Shown here: piece after piece, positions 57,049-64,000 of the stretch
Position numbering within the stretch: the stretch's first letter is position 1
Layout: each line of letters opens with the position of its first letter
DNA from: Stenotrophomonas sp. 610A2
Lineage (GTDB): Bacteria; Pseudomonadota; Gammaproteobacteria; Xanthomonadales; Xanthomonadaceae
NCBI RefSeq assembly: GCF_030549615.1
Contig: NZ_CP130832.1
Span: 2,170,001-2,234,000, forward strand
DNA length: 64,000 nucleotides
Direction of reading: 5' to 3'
The notes under the pieces: model-generated
What the model was told of the DNA's origin: nothing
Seen by the model: the letters and a program-made list of their open reading frames with translations, nothing else
Database searches by the model: none
Position numbers and translations under genes: made by a program

Positions 57049-58400
57049 CAGGTGGTCACCGCAACGAGTTCCAGCTTCAGGTCGGCAATGCCGGCCGGGA
57101 CGTAGATCATCAGCGACTGTGATTTGAGCATTCGTTCGTACAGCGCGCCACGCGGATCAATCTCGAAATAGTGGCTGCCCGGTCGCACCGGAATTGCCGC
57201 AGGAACCTGTGCCGCGTGTGTGAGCTTCACGCCAGGCAGGGCGGAGAGCACGCACTTCTCGACGTCATCCGGCGCGCCGATCTTGAAGCGGATCGGGACG
57301 GTCTGGATGAGGTCCTGTGCCGGCATCGATGCCGACACCGAAAGGTAGAACGAAGCCTCGCCATCGATACGCTGTGAGTCGAGCCGGCCCAGGTGATAGG
57401 ACGGCTTGATTTCGTTCAGCGCGATCTTGAAGTAGCGCGTGGAGATCACTGTTTCCAGCAAGGCACGCACGATCTCCAGCAACTTGCGGAACGATGCCTC
57501 CGGTTGATCGTGGCGATATACCGGCAGGTCGTTGAGTTGGTAGGTGTTGGAGAAGGTGAGCAGCGCACCGGCCATGCGCAGCAACTCCTGATGCAGACGT
57601 TCCGGGTGCAGCTGCGGATGATGCAGCAGGTGCGCCAGTGCGCTGAATGAAGAGTTGATCGTATGCAGCAGCCAGAACGAAGCGATATCGCCCGAGCGGA
57701 ATTCAATGATGTTCTGCGAGGTCTGCCGATGCAGGCCGTAAAGCGCATCGACCTTTGCCTGCAGCGCATCCAGCACGGAACGCAGTTCGCGATGCAGGAA
57801 CGGCGATGCCTGCAACTGTGCGCACGGCGGAATGAACTCATCGTCCAACTCGAAGCCGCCACTCGAGGTCCTGCGCACGCGCGCAACAGGAACCGTTGCG
57901 TAGGCATCCTTGGGCTGATCGTCGGTAAGCAGCTTCACTGCTTTGCTGAGATATGCCAATTCAGCTTCGGCAGCATCGGTGAACAAGTCATCCGAAACGC
58001 GGTTCGCTTGACGATAACGCGCGAGCGCGGTGCCTTCAGCGTCGGCGCAATTGCGACCATCATCACGCAATAGCGGTAATGCGAGATACACAATCGTTGA
58101 CTGTATCCCCGGTGGAAGATCCTGCAGCGATACAGCATCCGGCAGGCCGTCGTGTACAGGAGCATCGTAGCTTTCGCCGTCAGGAAACACCGCGGATAGA
58201 TCTAGGGGACGCAGCGTGCCGCCTGTCAGAGCATGCGTATCAAAACGCACGCGGCGCGCGCCCCAAGCATAGGGATGCAATGTCTGCGACAGGTCTTGTA
58301 GGCGCGCCTCGTGATAGGCGTCTTGACGCTGGAAGTGCTGCGGGCGAAGGAACAAACCTTCACCCCATAAGACCTTCGACATCCTGCTTACGTAAGCCAC
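57048..58400 (-). CDS. tssK: T6SS baseplate protein TssK
   Basis: 450 residues (444 if started at the internal ATG). The N-terminal KVLWGEGLFLRPQHFQRQDAYH is the TssK signature. Forms trimers linking the baseplate to the TssL/TssM membrane complex. A GTG at 58400 has AAGGA at seven bases and is used here; ATG 58382 (MSKVLWGEGLF) is the common family start with a cramped ribosome site, so either may be right. Second gene of tssJ-tssK-tssL. Confidence 0.94.
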   Translation of the reverse strand: MAYVSRMSKVLWGEGLFLRPQHFQRQDAYHEARLQDLSQTLHPYAWGARRVRFDTHALTGGTLRPLDLSAVFPDGESYDAPVHDGLPDAVSLQDLPPGIQSTIVYLALPLLRDDGRNCADAEGTALARYRQANRVSDDLFTDAAEAELAYLSKAVKLLTDDQPKDAYATVPVARVRRTSSGGFELDDEFIPPCAQLQASPFLHRELRSVLDALQAKVDALYGLHRQTSQNIIEFRSGDIASFWLLHTINSSFSALAHLLHHPQLHPERLHQELLRMAGALLTFSNTYQLNDLPVYRHDQPEASFRKLLEIVRALLETVISTRYFKIALNEIKPSYHLGRLDSQRIDGEASFYLSVSASMPAQDLIQTVPIRFKIGAPDDVEKCVLSALPGVKLTHAAQVPAAIPVRPGSHYFEIDPRGALYERMLKSQSLMIYVPAGIADLKLELVAVTT

Positions 58401-58455
58401 ATTTCAGTCCTTGGAAATTTCGTTGGCGCGTTGCTTCAGGCTTTCTTTGCCCTCT

Positions 58456-58474
58456 GGTGCATTACTACTGCACC
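58456..58474. other. Hairpin in the tssJ-tssK gap
   Basis: GGTGCA-ttactac-TGCACC, a 6-bp perfect stem in the 206-bp gap between tssJ and tssK. No T tract follows on the minus strand, so it is not an intrinsic terminator; it could affect processing. The rest of the gap shows nothing else that I can name. Confidence 0.35.
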
Positions 58475-58606
58475 GGCAGCTTCGCAGCTTGATGTGAAAA
58501 CTCCATTCACATCCTGATTCTCGTCACATCTTGTGGTTCGAGCGCGGCAGATACTAGCGCATGCCTGCGCTGCAATGTTGTGGTTACAGCAAAAACGCAC
58601 AGTCGT

Positions 58607-59230
58607 TCAGCGAGCACCGGCACAGCGTATGGAAGCCAGGCTGCCTGGATCACCTGAGATGCGCGAGCTTAAAGCTGCGCTATCAGTTGTTAGTGCACAT
58701 GCGTGTACGCCGATTGTCAGGCCATCATTGGGAAGAGTCTTGTTGCGTGCATCAAACGCCATGCGCCATCGTGCTTCTGCAGGTGAACGAAACAACGCGA
58801 CGACGCCAATGACAGCGGTGCCATCACTGAGTTGTTCGGACAATTCCTGTCGTACACCCGGTGTCAGTACTACTTCGTTCACAGAAAGAAGGTCCGCGCC
58901 AAGCGCGGTCTGTTCACCGGCCTGGTCAAGGAAAGAATTGAAGGTGGCTTGTTCAAACCGTTGTGCACTGCGCAGGTGATAGATCTTCAGCACGGCAGCG
59001 CTGGCGCGCTTGTCATTGCCGGCATTGAGATTTGTCCCAGCGTAAATTTTCAGCGGTATTACAGGGGGCTTCTCTGGTTTGCTTTCACGCAGCCCAACGG
59101 CTTGCAGTGTACTGTCCATCGCCTTGCTCAATTTGCCACCGGACGCACAACCACCTAATCCAATGGTGCTAACAAGGACGAAAGTTGTGACGGAAACCAC
59201 ACGCAGAAGTTTGCTCATGTACGCATTCAT
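58607..59230 (-). CDS. tssJ: T6SS outer-membrane lipoprotein TssJ
   Basis: 207 residues. Signal ending STIGLGGC (Cys28), then a transthyretin-like domain (PLKIYAGTNLNAGNDKRASA, AVLKIYHLRSAQRFEQATF, NEVVLTPGVRQELSEQL). It sits in the outer membrane and holds TssM. Start ATG 59230; the ATG four codons later (59218) is equally possible. First gene of the minus-strand operon, divergent from the TPR-lipoprotein operon. Confidence 0.92.
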   Translation of the reverse strand: MNAYMSKLLRVVSVTTFVLVSTIGLGGCASGGKLSKAMDSTLQAVGLRESKPEKPPVIPLKIYAGTNLNAGNDKRASAAVLKIYHLRSAQRFEQATFNSFLDQAGEQTALGADLLSVNEVVLTPGVRQELSEQLSDGTAVIGVVALFRSPAEARWRMAFDARNKTLPNDGLTIGVHACALTTDSAALSSRISGDPGSLASIRCAGAR

Positions 59231-59457
59231 TTAGTGATGGGCGCCAAGAAAACAGCGGGGGAGTGACGACATGTCGGTGCAAGTGCAGCACGACGATGTG
59301 AAGGAAATGTCTAGAGAAAACAAATCGCGGATTTGAAAATAACTATACCCACGCGCATTTGCGAATGTACACTGCCGCCGCTGGGACTGGATTCCCGCAA
59401 GTTGTATCGGCGGAAATGCGGCTCCCTTTAGGAACTTATTTCGACGAAGGAATCACT
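59231..59457. promoter_or_regulatory. Divergent T6SS control region between tssJ and the TPR-lipoprotein operon
   Basis: 227 bp that must hold both promoters of the structural T6SS operons. The segment about 59316-59345 (GAAAACAAATCGCGG then GATTTGAAAATAACTATACC) is clearly AT-rich for this genome and contains a short inverted repeat, AAATCCGCGATTT (59325-59337; written on the minus strand). No sigma-54 -24/-12 pair and no clear -35/-10 spacing were found. Transcription-factor binding is an inference. Confidence 0.5.
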
Positions 59458-60084
59458 ATGGATGTGAAGGTGTTTGGGGCGGCAACACGTCGTTCGGTTT
59501 TGGTGTTGGCACTGCTGTCGGGGTTGGGCGCATGTGCATCGACACCAAAGAAGGCAGCAGAAATTCCTTTCGATGTAACGTTGGCGAATGCCGAGGCGCA
59601 GGTCGCTACCGCAGGTGCGGATGCAGCCATCAGTGCGTTTGAGGTTGCAGCGAAAGCTGATCCAACGCGCAAGGAGCCGTGGGTACGCATTGCGCAATTG
59701 CAGTTCGACCAGAACCGCTATGCACGCGCAATCGTCGCGGCCGAAGAAGTATTGCAGCGTGATCCTGATGACCTTGTTGCTGACGGCGTTCTGACTGTCG
59801 CTGGCTTCCGCATTGCCAATGAATCGCTGCAGCGCCTGGATGGGCGCGGTGCGTTGGCGTCAGAAACCGCACAGCGTGAAGCGCAGACGTTGGTGACCAC
59901 GCTGCGTAGCACCATGGGCGACGCCATTCTTGAAACCGGCAAGCCAAAGCCGCGTGCGACGCGCCCGGCGGCACGTTCGACGGCAGCGAGCCGTCGTGCC
60001 GCTCAGCCTGCAGCCGCCCAACCCGCACCGGCGCGTCCGGCGCGTGACAGCGGCGCGGACCCCTTCCAGAACATTGGCAACTAA
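59458..60084 (+). CDS. TPR lipoprotein at the head of the tssBC operon (TagM-like position)
   Basis: 208 residues. ATG 59458 has AAGGA seven bases upstream. Lipobox LGAC with Cys26. A TPR-like region (VRIAQLQFDQNRYARAIVAA) follows, then an Ala/Pro/Arg-rich end and PFQNIGN. Located between tssJ and tssB, where Burkholderia T6SS-1 encodes the lipoprotein TagM; the correspondence is from memory of that layout and not tested. Probably periplasm-facing and involved in assembly of the membrane complex. Confidence 0.72.
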   Translation: MDVKVFGAATRRSVLVLALLSGLGACASTPKKAAEIPFDVTLANAEAQVATAGADAAISAFEVAAKADPTRKEPWVRIAQLQFDQNRYARAIVAAEEVLQRDPDDLVADGVLTVAGFRIANESLQRLDGRGALASETAQREAQTLVTTLRSTMGDAILETGKPKPRATRPAARSTAASRRAAQPAAAQPAPARPARDSGADPFQNIGN

Positions 60085-60116
60085 GCCGGATCAACAGGAC
60101 CAGTCAGGAGACACTC

Positions 60117-60617
60117 ATGGCCAAGAAGGACAGCGTTCAAAAGCGGTTGCAGAAGATCCGGCCGCCACGCGTGCAGCTTACGTATGACGTGGAAAAGGGC
60201 GACGCGATCGAGCAGAAAGAGCTGCCGTTTGTGGTCGGTGTGATGGGTGACTTCAGTGGCACGCCGGAAAACCCGTTGCCCAAGGTCAAGGACCGCAAGT
60301 TCGTTAACGTCGACCTCGACAACTTCGACGAGGTGATGGAAGCGGCCGGCCCACGCGCGGTCTATCGCGTGGCCAACAAGATCAGCGAGAGCGGTGGCGA
60401 GTTCGGCGTCGAGTTGAAGTTCAACTCGATCGAGGACTTCCGTCCGGAATCGGTGGTGCAGCAGATCGACCCGCTGCGTCGCCTGCTCGAGTCGCGCACC
60501 AAGCTTGCTGATCTGCGCAACAAGTTGGCGGGCAATGAAAAGCTCGAGGACTTGTTGACCGACGTGCTCAACAACACCGAGCAGCTCAAGAAGCTCGGCG
60601 TGGCGAAGGAGGAGTAA
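60117..60617 (+). CDS. tssB: T6SS sheath protein TssB (VipA)
   Basis: 166 residues, ImpB/VipA family: RPPRVQLTYDVEKGDAIEQK, LPFVVGVMGDFSGTPENPLP, DRKFVNVDLDNFDEVM. It makes the contractile sheath with TssC. AGGAG in front of the start. Follows the TPR lipoprotein after 32 bp and precedes tssC by 3 bp. Confidence 0.97.
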   Translation: MAKKDSVQKRLQKIRPPRVQLTYDVEKGDAIEQKELPFVVGVMGDFSGTPENPLPKVKDRKFVNVDLDNFDEVMEAAGPRAVYRVANKISESGGEFGVELKFNSIEDFRPESVVQQIDPLRRLLESRTKLADLRNKLAGNEKLEDLLTDVLNNTEQLKKLGVAKEE

Positions 60618-60620
60618 GCG

Positions 60621-62111
60621 ATGGCATCTGAAGCCAGTCAACTGTCCGCGCCGGTCGCGGCTACCGAAGAAATCGATCTGCTCGACCAGATCGTAGAGAA
60701 GAGCAAGGTCGCAAAGTCGCGCACCGAGCATGAGCGTGCCAAGGACATCATCTCTGCGCTGGCGCAGGAAGTGATGGAAGGTACGGTCGTGGTGTCCGAC
60801 AACCTCAACCTGACCCTGGACGCGCGTATCGCCGAGATTGACCGGATCATCTCCGAGCAGCTCAGTGCGGTCATGCATGCCCAGGAGTTCCAGGCGCTGG
60901 AAGGCAGCTGGCGCGGCTTGCACTACCTGTGCTCGCAGACCTCCACCGGCCCGAACATGAAGATCAAGGTCTTCAATTCGCCGAAGAAGGATCTCGTCAA
61001 GGACTTCAAGTCGGCCATCGATTTCGACCAGAGCGCGCTGTTCAAGAAGGTCTACGAGGAAGAGTTCGGTACCTTCGGTGGTGCGCCGTTCGGTGCCCTG
61101 ATCGGTGACTACTTCCTTGGTCGTCAGCCGGAAGACATGTACTTCATCGAGCAGATGTCGCATGTGGCAGCCGCTGCACACGCACCGTTCCTGTCTGCCG
61201 CCAGTGAAGGCATGTTCGGCCTGGAGTCGTTCACCGACCTGGGCAAGCCCCGCGATCTGGCCAAGGTATTCGACACGGTTGAGTACGCCAAGTGGAAGTC
61301 GTTCCGCGAGAGCGAGGACAGCCGCTACGTTGGCCTCACGCTGCCGCGCTTCCTTGGCCGTTTGCCGTACAACCCCAAGGACGGCACCACGGTTGAAGGC
61401 TTCAACTTCGTTGAAGAGATCGAGGCCGCCGATCACAGCAAGTTCCTGTGGTGCAACACCGCCTATGCGGCCGGTGCGCGCCTGACCCAGGCATTCGAGA
61501 GCTACGGCTGGTGTGCGGCGATTCGCGGTGTTGAAGGTGGCGGCCTGGTCGAAGACCTGCCGACGCATACCTTCCGCACTGACGACGGCGAAGTGGCACT
61601 GAAGTGCCCGACCGAGGTCGCCATCACCGACCGTCGTGAAAAAGAACTCAGTGACCTCGGCTTCATGCCGCTGGTGCACTGCAAGAACACCGACTACGCC
61701 GCCTTCTTTGGTGCGCAGTCGGCACAGAAGCCGAAGAAGTACAACACCGATTCGGCCAATGCCAACGCGATCCTGTCTGCGCAGCTGCAGTACATTTTCG
61801 CGGTTTCGCGTATCGCTCACTACTTGAAGGCGATGATGCGCGAGAAGATCGGCAGCTTCGCATCCGCGGGCAACGTCGAGGAATTCCTGAACCGTTGGAT
61901 CGCCCAATACGTATTGTTGGACGACAACGCCAGCCAGGAAGCCAAGGCGCAGTTCCCGTTGCGTGAAGCATCTGTGCAGGTTTCGGAAGTGCCGGGCAAG
62001 CCTGGTGTCTACCGTGCTGTGGCCTTCATCAGGCCGCATTTCCAGCTCGATGAGCTGTCTGTTTCGTTGCGTCTTGTTGCTGAACTGCCGGCGTCGGCAA
62101 AGAAGTCGTAA
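60621..62111 (+). CDS. tssC: T6SS sheath protein TssC (VipB)
   Basis: 496 residues, EvpB/VC_A0108 family: GSWRGLHYLCSQTSTGPNMK, FGALIGDYFLGRQPEDMYFI, LGRLPYNPKDGTTVEGFNFV, ETRDRREKE-like TEVAITDRREKELSDLGFMP. Partner of TssB. It has the expected length and an intact C-terminus. A 146-bp gap follows before hcp. Confidence 0.97.
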   Translation: MASEASQLSAPVAATEEIDLLDQIVEKSKVAKSRTEHERAKDIISALAQEVMEGTVVVSDNLNLTLDARIAEIDRIISEQLSAVMHAQEFQALEGSWRGLHYLCSQTSTGPNMKIKVFNSPKKDLVKDFKSAIDFDQSALFKKVYEEEFGTFGGAPFGALIGDYFLGRQPEDMYFIEQMSHVAAAAHAPFLSAASEGMFGLESFTDLGKPRDLAKVFDTVEYAKWKSFRESEDSRYVGLTLPRFLGRLPYNPKDGTTVEGFNFVEEIEAADHSKFLWCNTAYAAGARLTQAFESYGWCAAIRGVEGGGLVEDLPTHTFRTDDGEVALKCPTEVAITDRREKELSDLGFMPLVHCKNTDYAAFFGAQSAQKPKKYNTDSANANAILSAQLQYIFAVSRIAHYLKAMMREKIGSFASAGNVEEFLNRWIAQYVLLDDNASQEAKAQFPLREASVQVSEVPGKPGVYRAVAFIRPHFQLDELSVSLRLVAELPASAKKS

Positions 62112-62136
62112 CGTTTTGATGTTGCTTTAGCGTCGG

Positions 62137-62218
62137 GTAGGGACTTCGGTCCCTGCCTAGCGGTGGCGCGCATTTCTAGAGGGCGAAGCCCCCCTCAACC
62201 GCCGGGCCCCCGCCCGGC
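62137..62218 (+). promoter_or_regulatory. Two consecutive hairpins upstream of hcp
   Basis: GGTAGGGAC-ttcg-GTCCCTGCC (62137-62158; UUCG-capped, 9 bp with one G-U) and GCCGGGC-cccc-GCCCGGC (62201-62218; 7-bp perfect stem) lie in the tssC-hcp gap. Neither has a T tract, so they look like mRNA-processing or stability structures rather than terminators. They could allow hcp to be expressed at a different level from tssBC. Confidence 0.5.
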
Positions 62219-62257
62219 AAACAATCTCACGGAAGAACGGAATTTAGGAGACCAGAT

Positions 62258-62755
62258 ATGCAACATGCTTTTCTTTCCATTGACACCATCAAAGGTGAGT
62301 CGCACGACGACAAGCACAAGGATTGGATTGAAATCCAGTCCTTCTCGCAGGATCTGCTGCAGCCTCGCTCGGCCACTGCCTCCACCTCCGGTGGTACCAC
62401 GGCAGCCCGCGTGAATCTGTCGCCGATCGAAATCATCAAGTCGATCGATCTCGCTTCCACGGCCCTTAACCAGGCCGCCGCAAACGGCACCACCTTCCCC
62501 AAGGCACGCGTTGAGTTCATGCGTGCGGACAAGGACGGCAACGCGATCAATTACTACCTGGTCGAGCTGCTGAACGTGCTGGTACACCGCGTCACCACCA
62601 CGGTTGACAAGGAAGGTATGCCGCAGGAAGTGGTTCAGTTGAGCTTCGGTGCAATCAAGTGGACTTACCAGCAGCAGAAGCCGGAAGGCGGAGTTGGTGG
62701 CAAGACCGTGGCACAGTGGAGCGCAACCAAGAACATCCCGAACTACACCGTTTGA
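62258..62755 (+). CDS. hcp: T6SS inner-tube protein Hcp (TssD)
   Basis: 165 residues, Hcp1-type: FLSIDTIKGESHDDKHKDWI, EIQSFSQDLLQPRS, and the C-terminal IKWTYQQQ. It forms the hexameric tube fired by the sheath and capped by VgrG. AGGAG lies upstream of the start. It is separated from tssC by hairpins and followed by tssE after about 120 bp. Confidence 0.96.
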   Translation: MQHAFLSIDTIKGESHDDKHKDWIEIQSFSQDLLQPRSATASTSGGTTAARVNLSPIEIIKSIDLASTALNQAAANGTTFPKARVEFMRADKDGNAINYYLVELLNVLVHRVTTTVDKEGMPQEVVQLSFGAIKWTYQQQKPEGGVGGKTVAQWSATKNIPNYTV

Positions 62756-62875
62756 TGATGTGTTCTGCGATGGCGCGTCAAGCGCCATCGCAGTCTCAAT
62801 CCCGGCAAGGCCAGGAACGGCCCTGCAGTTGCATCGATGCCTTGACGCACGGATGCCCAGCTACCGGAAACAACG

Positions 62876-63367
62876 ATGAAGGGACTCGAACCCAGCCTGT
62901 TGGAAAAGCTGTTTGACGATAACCCGCGCAGTGCGGGTGCCGGGCCGATCTTCAAGTCCGTATCGCTGGAGCAGTACAAAGAGTCCATCGCGCGTGACCT
63001 GGAGGGGCTGCTGAATTCGCGCGCCGCTTTCCAGGAAAGCGATATGGCCGAGTTCCCGAATTGCCGTCAGTCCTTGCTGACTTATGGGCTTGCCGATTTC
63101 TCGGCAATGAGCCTTGCCAATGCCTATGACCGTTCCGCCATCTGCCGCTCGTTGGAGCAGGCGGTCGGCCGCCATGAGCGCCGTTTGAAGAACGTCAGCG
63201 TGCAGCTTGATGCCGGCAACCAGTTCGCCGGTGGCCTGCATTTCACCATTCATGCGCTGCTGGATCTCGAGCCTGCGCGTGAGCCGGTAAGTTTCGACGC
63301 GATGCTGCAGCCGTCCACGCTGCAGTATCAGGTTACCCGCGCCCGTCGCACCCAGCAGGCGCTCTGA
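62876..63367 (+). CDS. tssE: T6SS baseplate protein TssE (gp25-like)
   Basis: 163 residues: SVSLEQYKESIARDLEGLLN, RAAFQESDMAEFPNCRQSLL, YGLADFSAMSLAN, the gp25-type baseplate fold. ATG 62876 (MKGLEPSLLEKLF). Its stop overlaps the tssF ATG (TGATG). Confidence 0.94.
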   Translation: MKGLEPSLLEKLFDDNPRSAGAGPIFKSVSLEQYKESIARDLEGLLNSRAAFQESDMAEFPNCRQSLLTYGLADFSAMSLANAYDRSAICRSLEQAVGRHERRLKNVSVQLDAGNQFAGGLHFTIHALLDLEPAREPVSFDAMLQPSTLQYQVTRARRTQQAL

Positions 63368-64000
63368 TGCAGGATCTGCTGCCCTTCTATGAGCGCGAAC
63401 TGGCTTACCTGCGCCGTTATGGCCGTGAGTTCGCCGAGCGCTACCCGAAGATCGCCGGCCGTCTGCAGTTGTCCGCCGATGGCAGCCAGGACCCGCACGT
63501 CGAGCGCCTGATCGAGGCCTTCGCGCTGTTGAGTGCGCGTGTGTCCAAGCGCATTGACGACGACTACCCCGAGTTCACCGACGCGCTGCTGGATGTGCTG
63601 TACCCGCACTACCTGCGGCCATTCCCGGCCTGTTCGATTGCCTATTTCGATATGGACGGCGTCGCCTCCAAGTTGAGTGCGCCAGTGCGGATTCCGCGCG
63701 GGACCTCCTTGCAGAGCCGCGCAGTGCGCGGCGTTCCCTGCGATTTCCGTACCAGCTACGACGTGGTGCTGGCACCTATTGGCATCTCCGCTGTGACGTA
63801 CCGGGCGGTGGCTGATGCGCCCATGGCAACCGCATTGCCGAGCGGTAGTGGGGGGCAGATATCACTGAGCTTCAACCTGCTCTCCGATCAGCTTGGATTC
63901 GCCCAGTTGGGCACCGACAAACTGCGCCTCTTCCTCGATGGCGAGCCTTCAGTACGTGCTGCCTTGCGTGACGCGCTGCTGCTCGGTGTAAAGGCCGCGT
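63367..64000 (+). CDS. tssF: T6SS baseplate protein TssF, N-terminal part (cut by window edge)
   Basis: The first 211 residues: MQDLLPFYERELAYLRRYGR, EFAERYPKIAGRLQLSADGS, PHVERLIEAFALLSARVSKR, YPHYLRPFPACSIAYFD. This N-terminal signature is diagnostic of TssF (VasA). It starts at ATG 63367 inside the tssE stop and continues beyond the window, where tssG and tssH would be expected. Confidence 0.95.
   Translation, partial: MQDLLPFYERELAYLRRYGREFAERYPKIAGRLQLSADGSQDPHVERLIEAFALLSARVSKRIDDDYPEFTDALLDVLYPHYLRPFPACSIAYFDMDGVASKLSAPVRIPRGTSLQSRAVRGVPCDFRTSYDVVLAPIGISAVTYRAVADAPMATALPSGSGGQISLSFNLLSDQLGFAQLGTDKLRLFLDGEPSVRAALRDALLLGVKAA

Noticed and set aside
41700-62257. Sigma-54 promoters, often seen at T6SS hcp and vgrG genes.
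   Set aside because: I looked for GG-N10-GC with TGGCAC/TTGC context before vgrG, tssJ, the TPR lipoprotein and hcp and found no acceptable match.

Overview
The window is about 64 kb of a high-G+C gammaproteobacterial chromosome, most likely Stenotrophomonas or a close Xanthomonadaceae relative. The evidence is (i) several GTAG-headed palindromes built on TGCCGAGC/GCTCGGCA, which match the SMAG repeats described in Stenotrophomonas maltophilia; (ii) a second family of paired ~26-base inverted repeats around GGAGCGGCGTnAGCCGCGAAGC; (iii) an SmeYZ-like efflux operon with a divergent SmeRySy-like two-component pair; and (iv) a greA-rpfE-recJ block of the type found at the Xanthomonas rpf locus. 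This assignment comes from recognition, not from a search.

The first ~41 kb is mostly housekeeping and metabolism. In order it holds: a truncated amino-acid permease; a DUF885 lipoprotein; a membrane metallophosphoesterase; MgtC; the methionine-salvage operon mtnB-mtnD-mtnC; two tandem APC permeases; a NUDIX hydrolase; serA divergent from a D-2-hydroxyglutarate dehydrogenase-type flavoenzyme; the two-component/RND efflux locus; a DUF2388-DUF4105-histidine kinase operon; an EF-P-like protein (EfpL/YeiP); an SDR dehydrogenase; a leucine/isovalerate catabolism pair (enoyl-CoA hydratase, HMG-CoA lyase) translationally joined to a PAS-GGDEF-EAL protein; a Fur-box-preceded feoA-feoB-DUF6587 operon; dapB; carA-exported protein-carB-greA-rpfE-recJ.

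From about 41.8 kb to the right edge the window is a type VI secretion (T6SS) locus. A plus-strand effector module comes first: vgrG, a TPR-type putative adaptor, a 43-residue one-helix protein, a PAAR-like/RHS protein with a C-terminal LHH (HNH/ENDO VII) nuclease tip, and a SUKH immunity protein. A minus-strand operon follows in genomic order (transcribed in reverse): a lipoprotein, a VgrG fused to a zincin-like region and a HET-C-like domain, tssL, tssK, tssJ. A divergent plus-strand operon then carries a TPR lipoprotein, tssB, tssC, hcp, tssE and the start of tssF, which runs off the window.

The most interesting material is the T6SS cargo: the 1530-residue VgrG-zincin-HET-C protein, whose gene overlaps that of a small lipoprotein (candidate immunity protein), and the RHS/SUKH pair with an unexplained TPR protein and micro-membrane protein beside it. 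Outside the T6SS, the overlapping DUF2388-DUF4105-kinase operon and the mvaB/GGDEF-EAL coupling have no obvious explanation. No rRNA, tRNA, CRISPR array or intact insertion sequence was seen.
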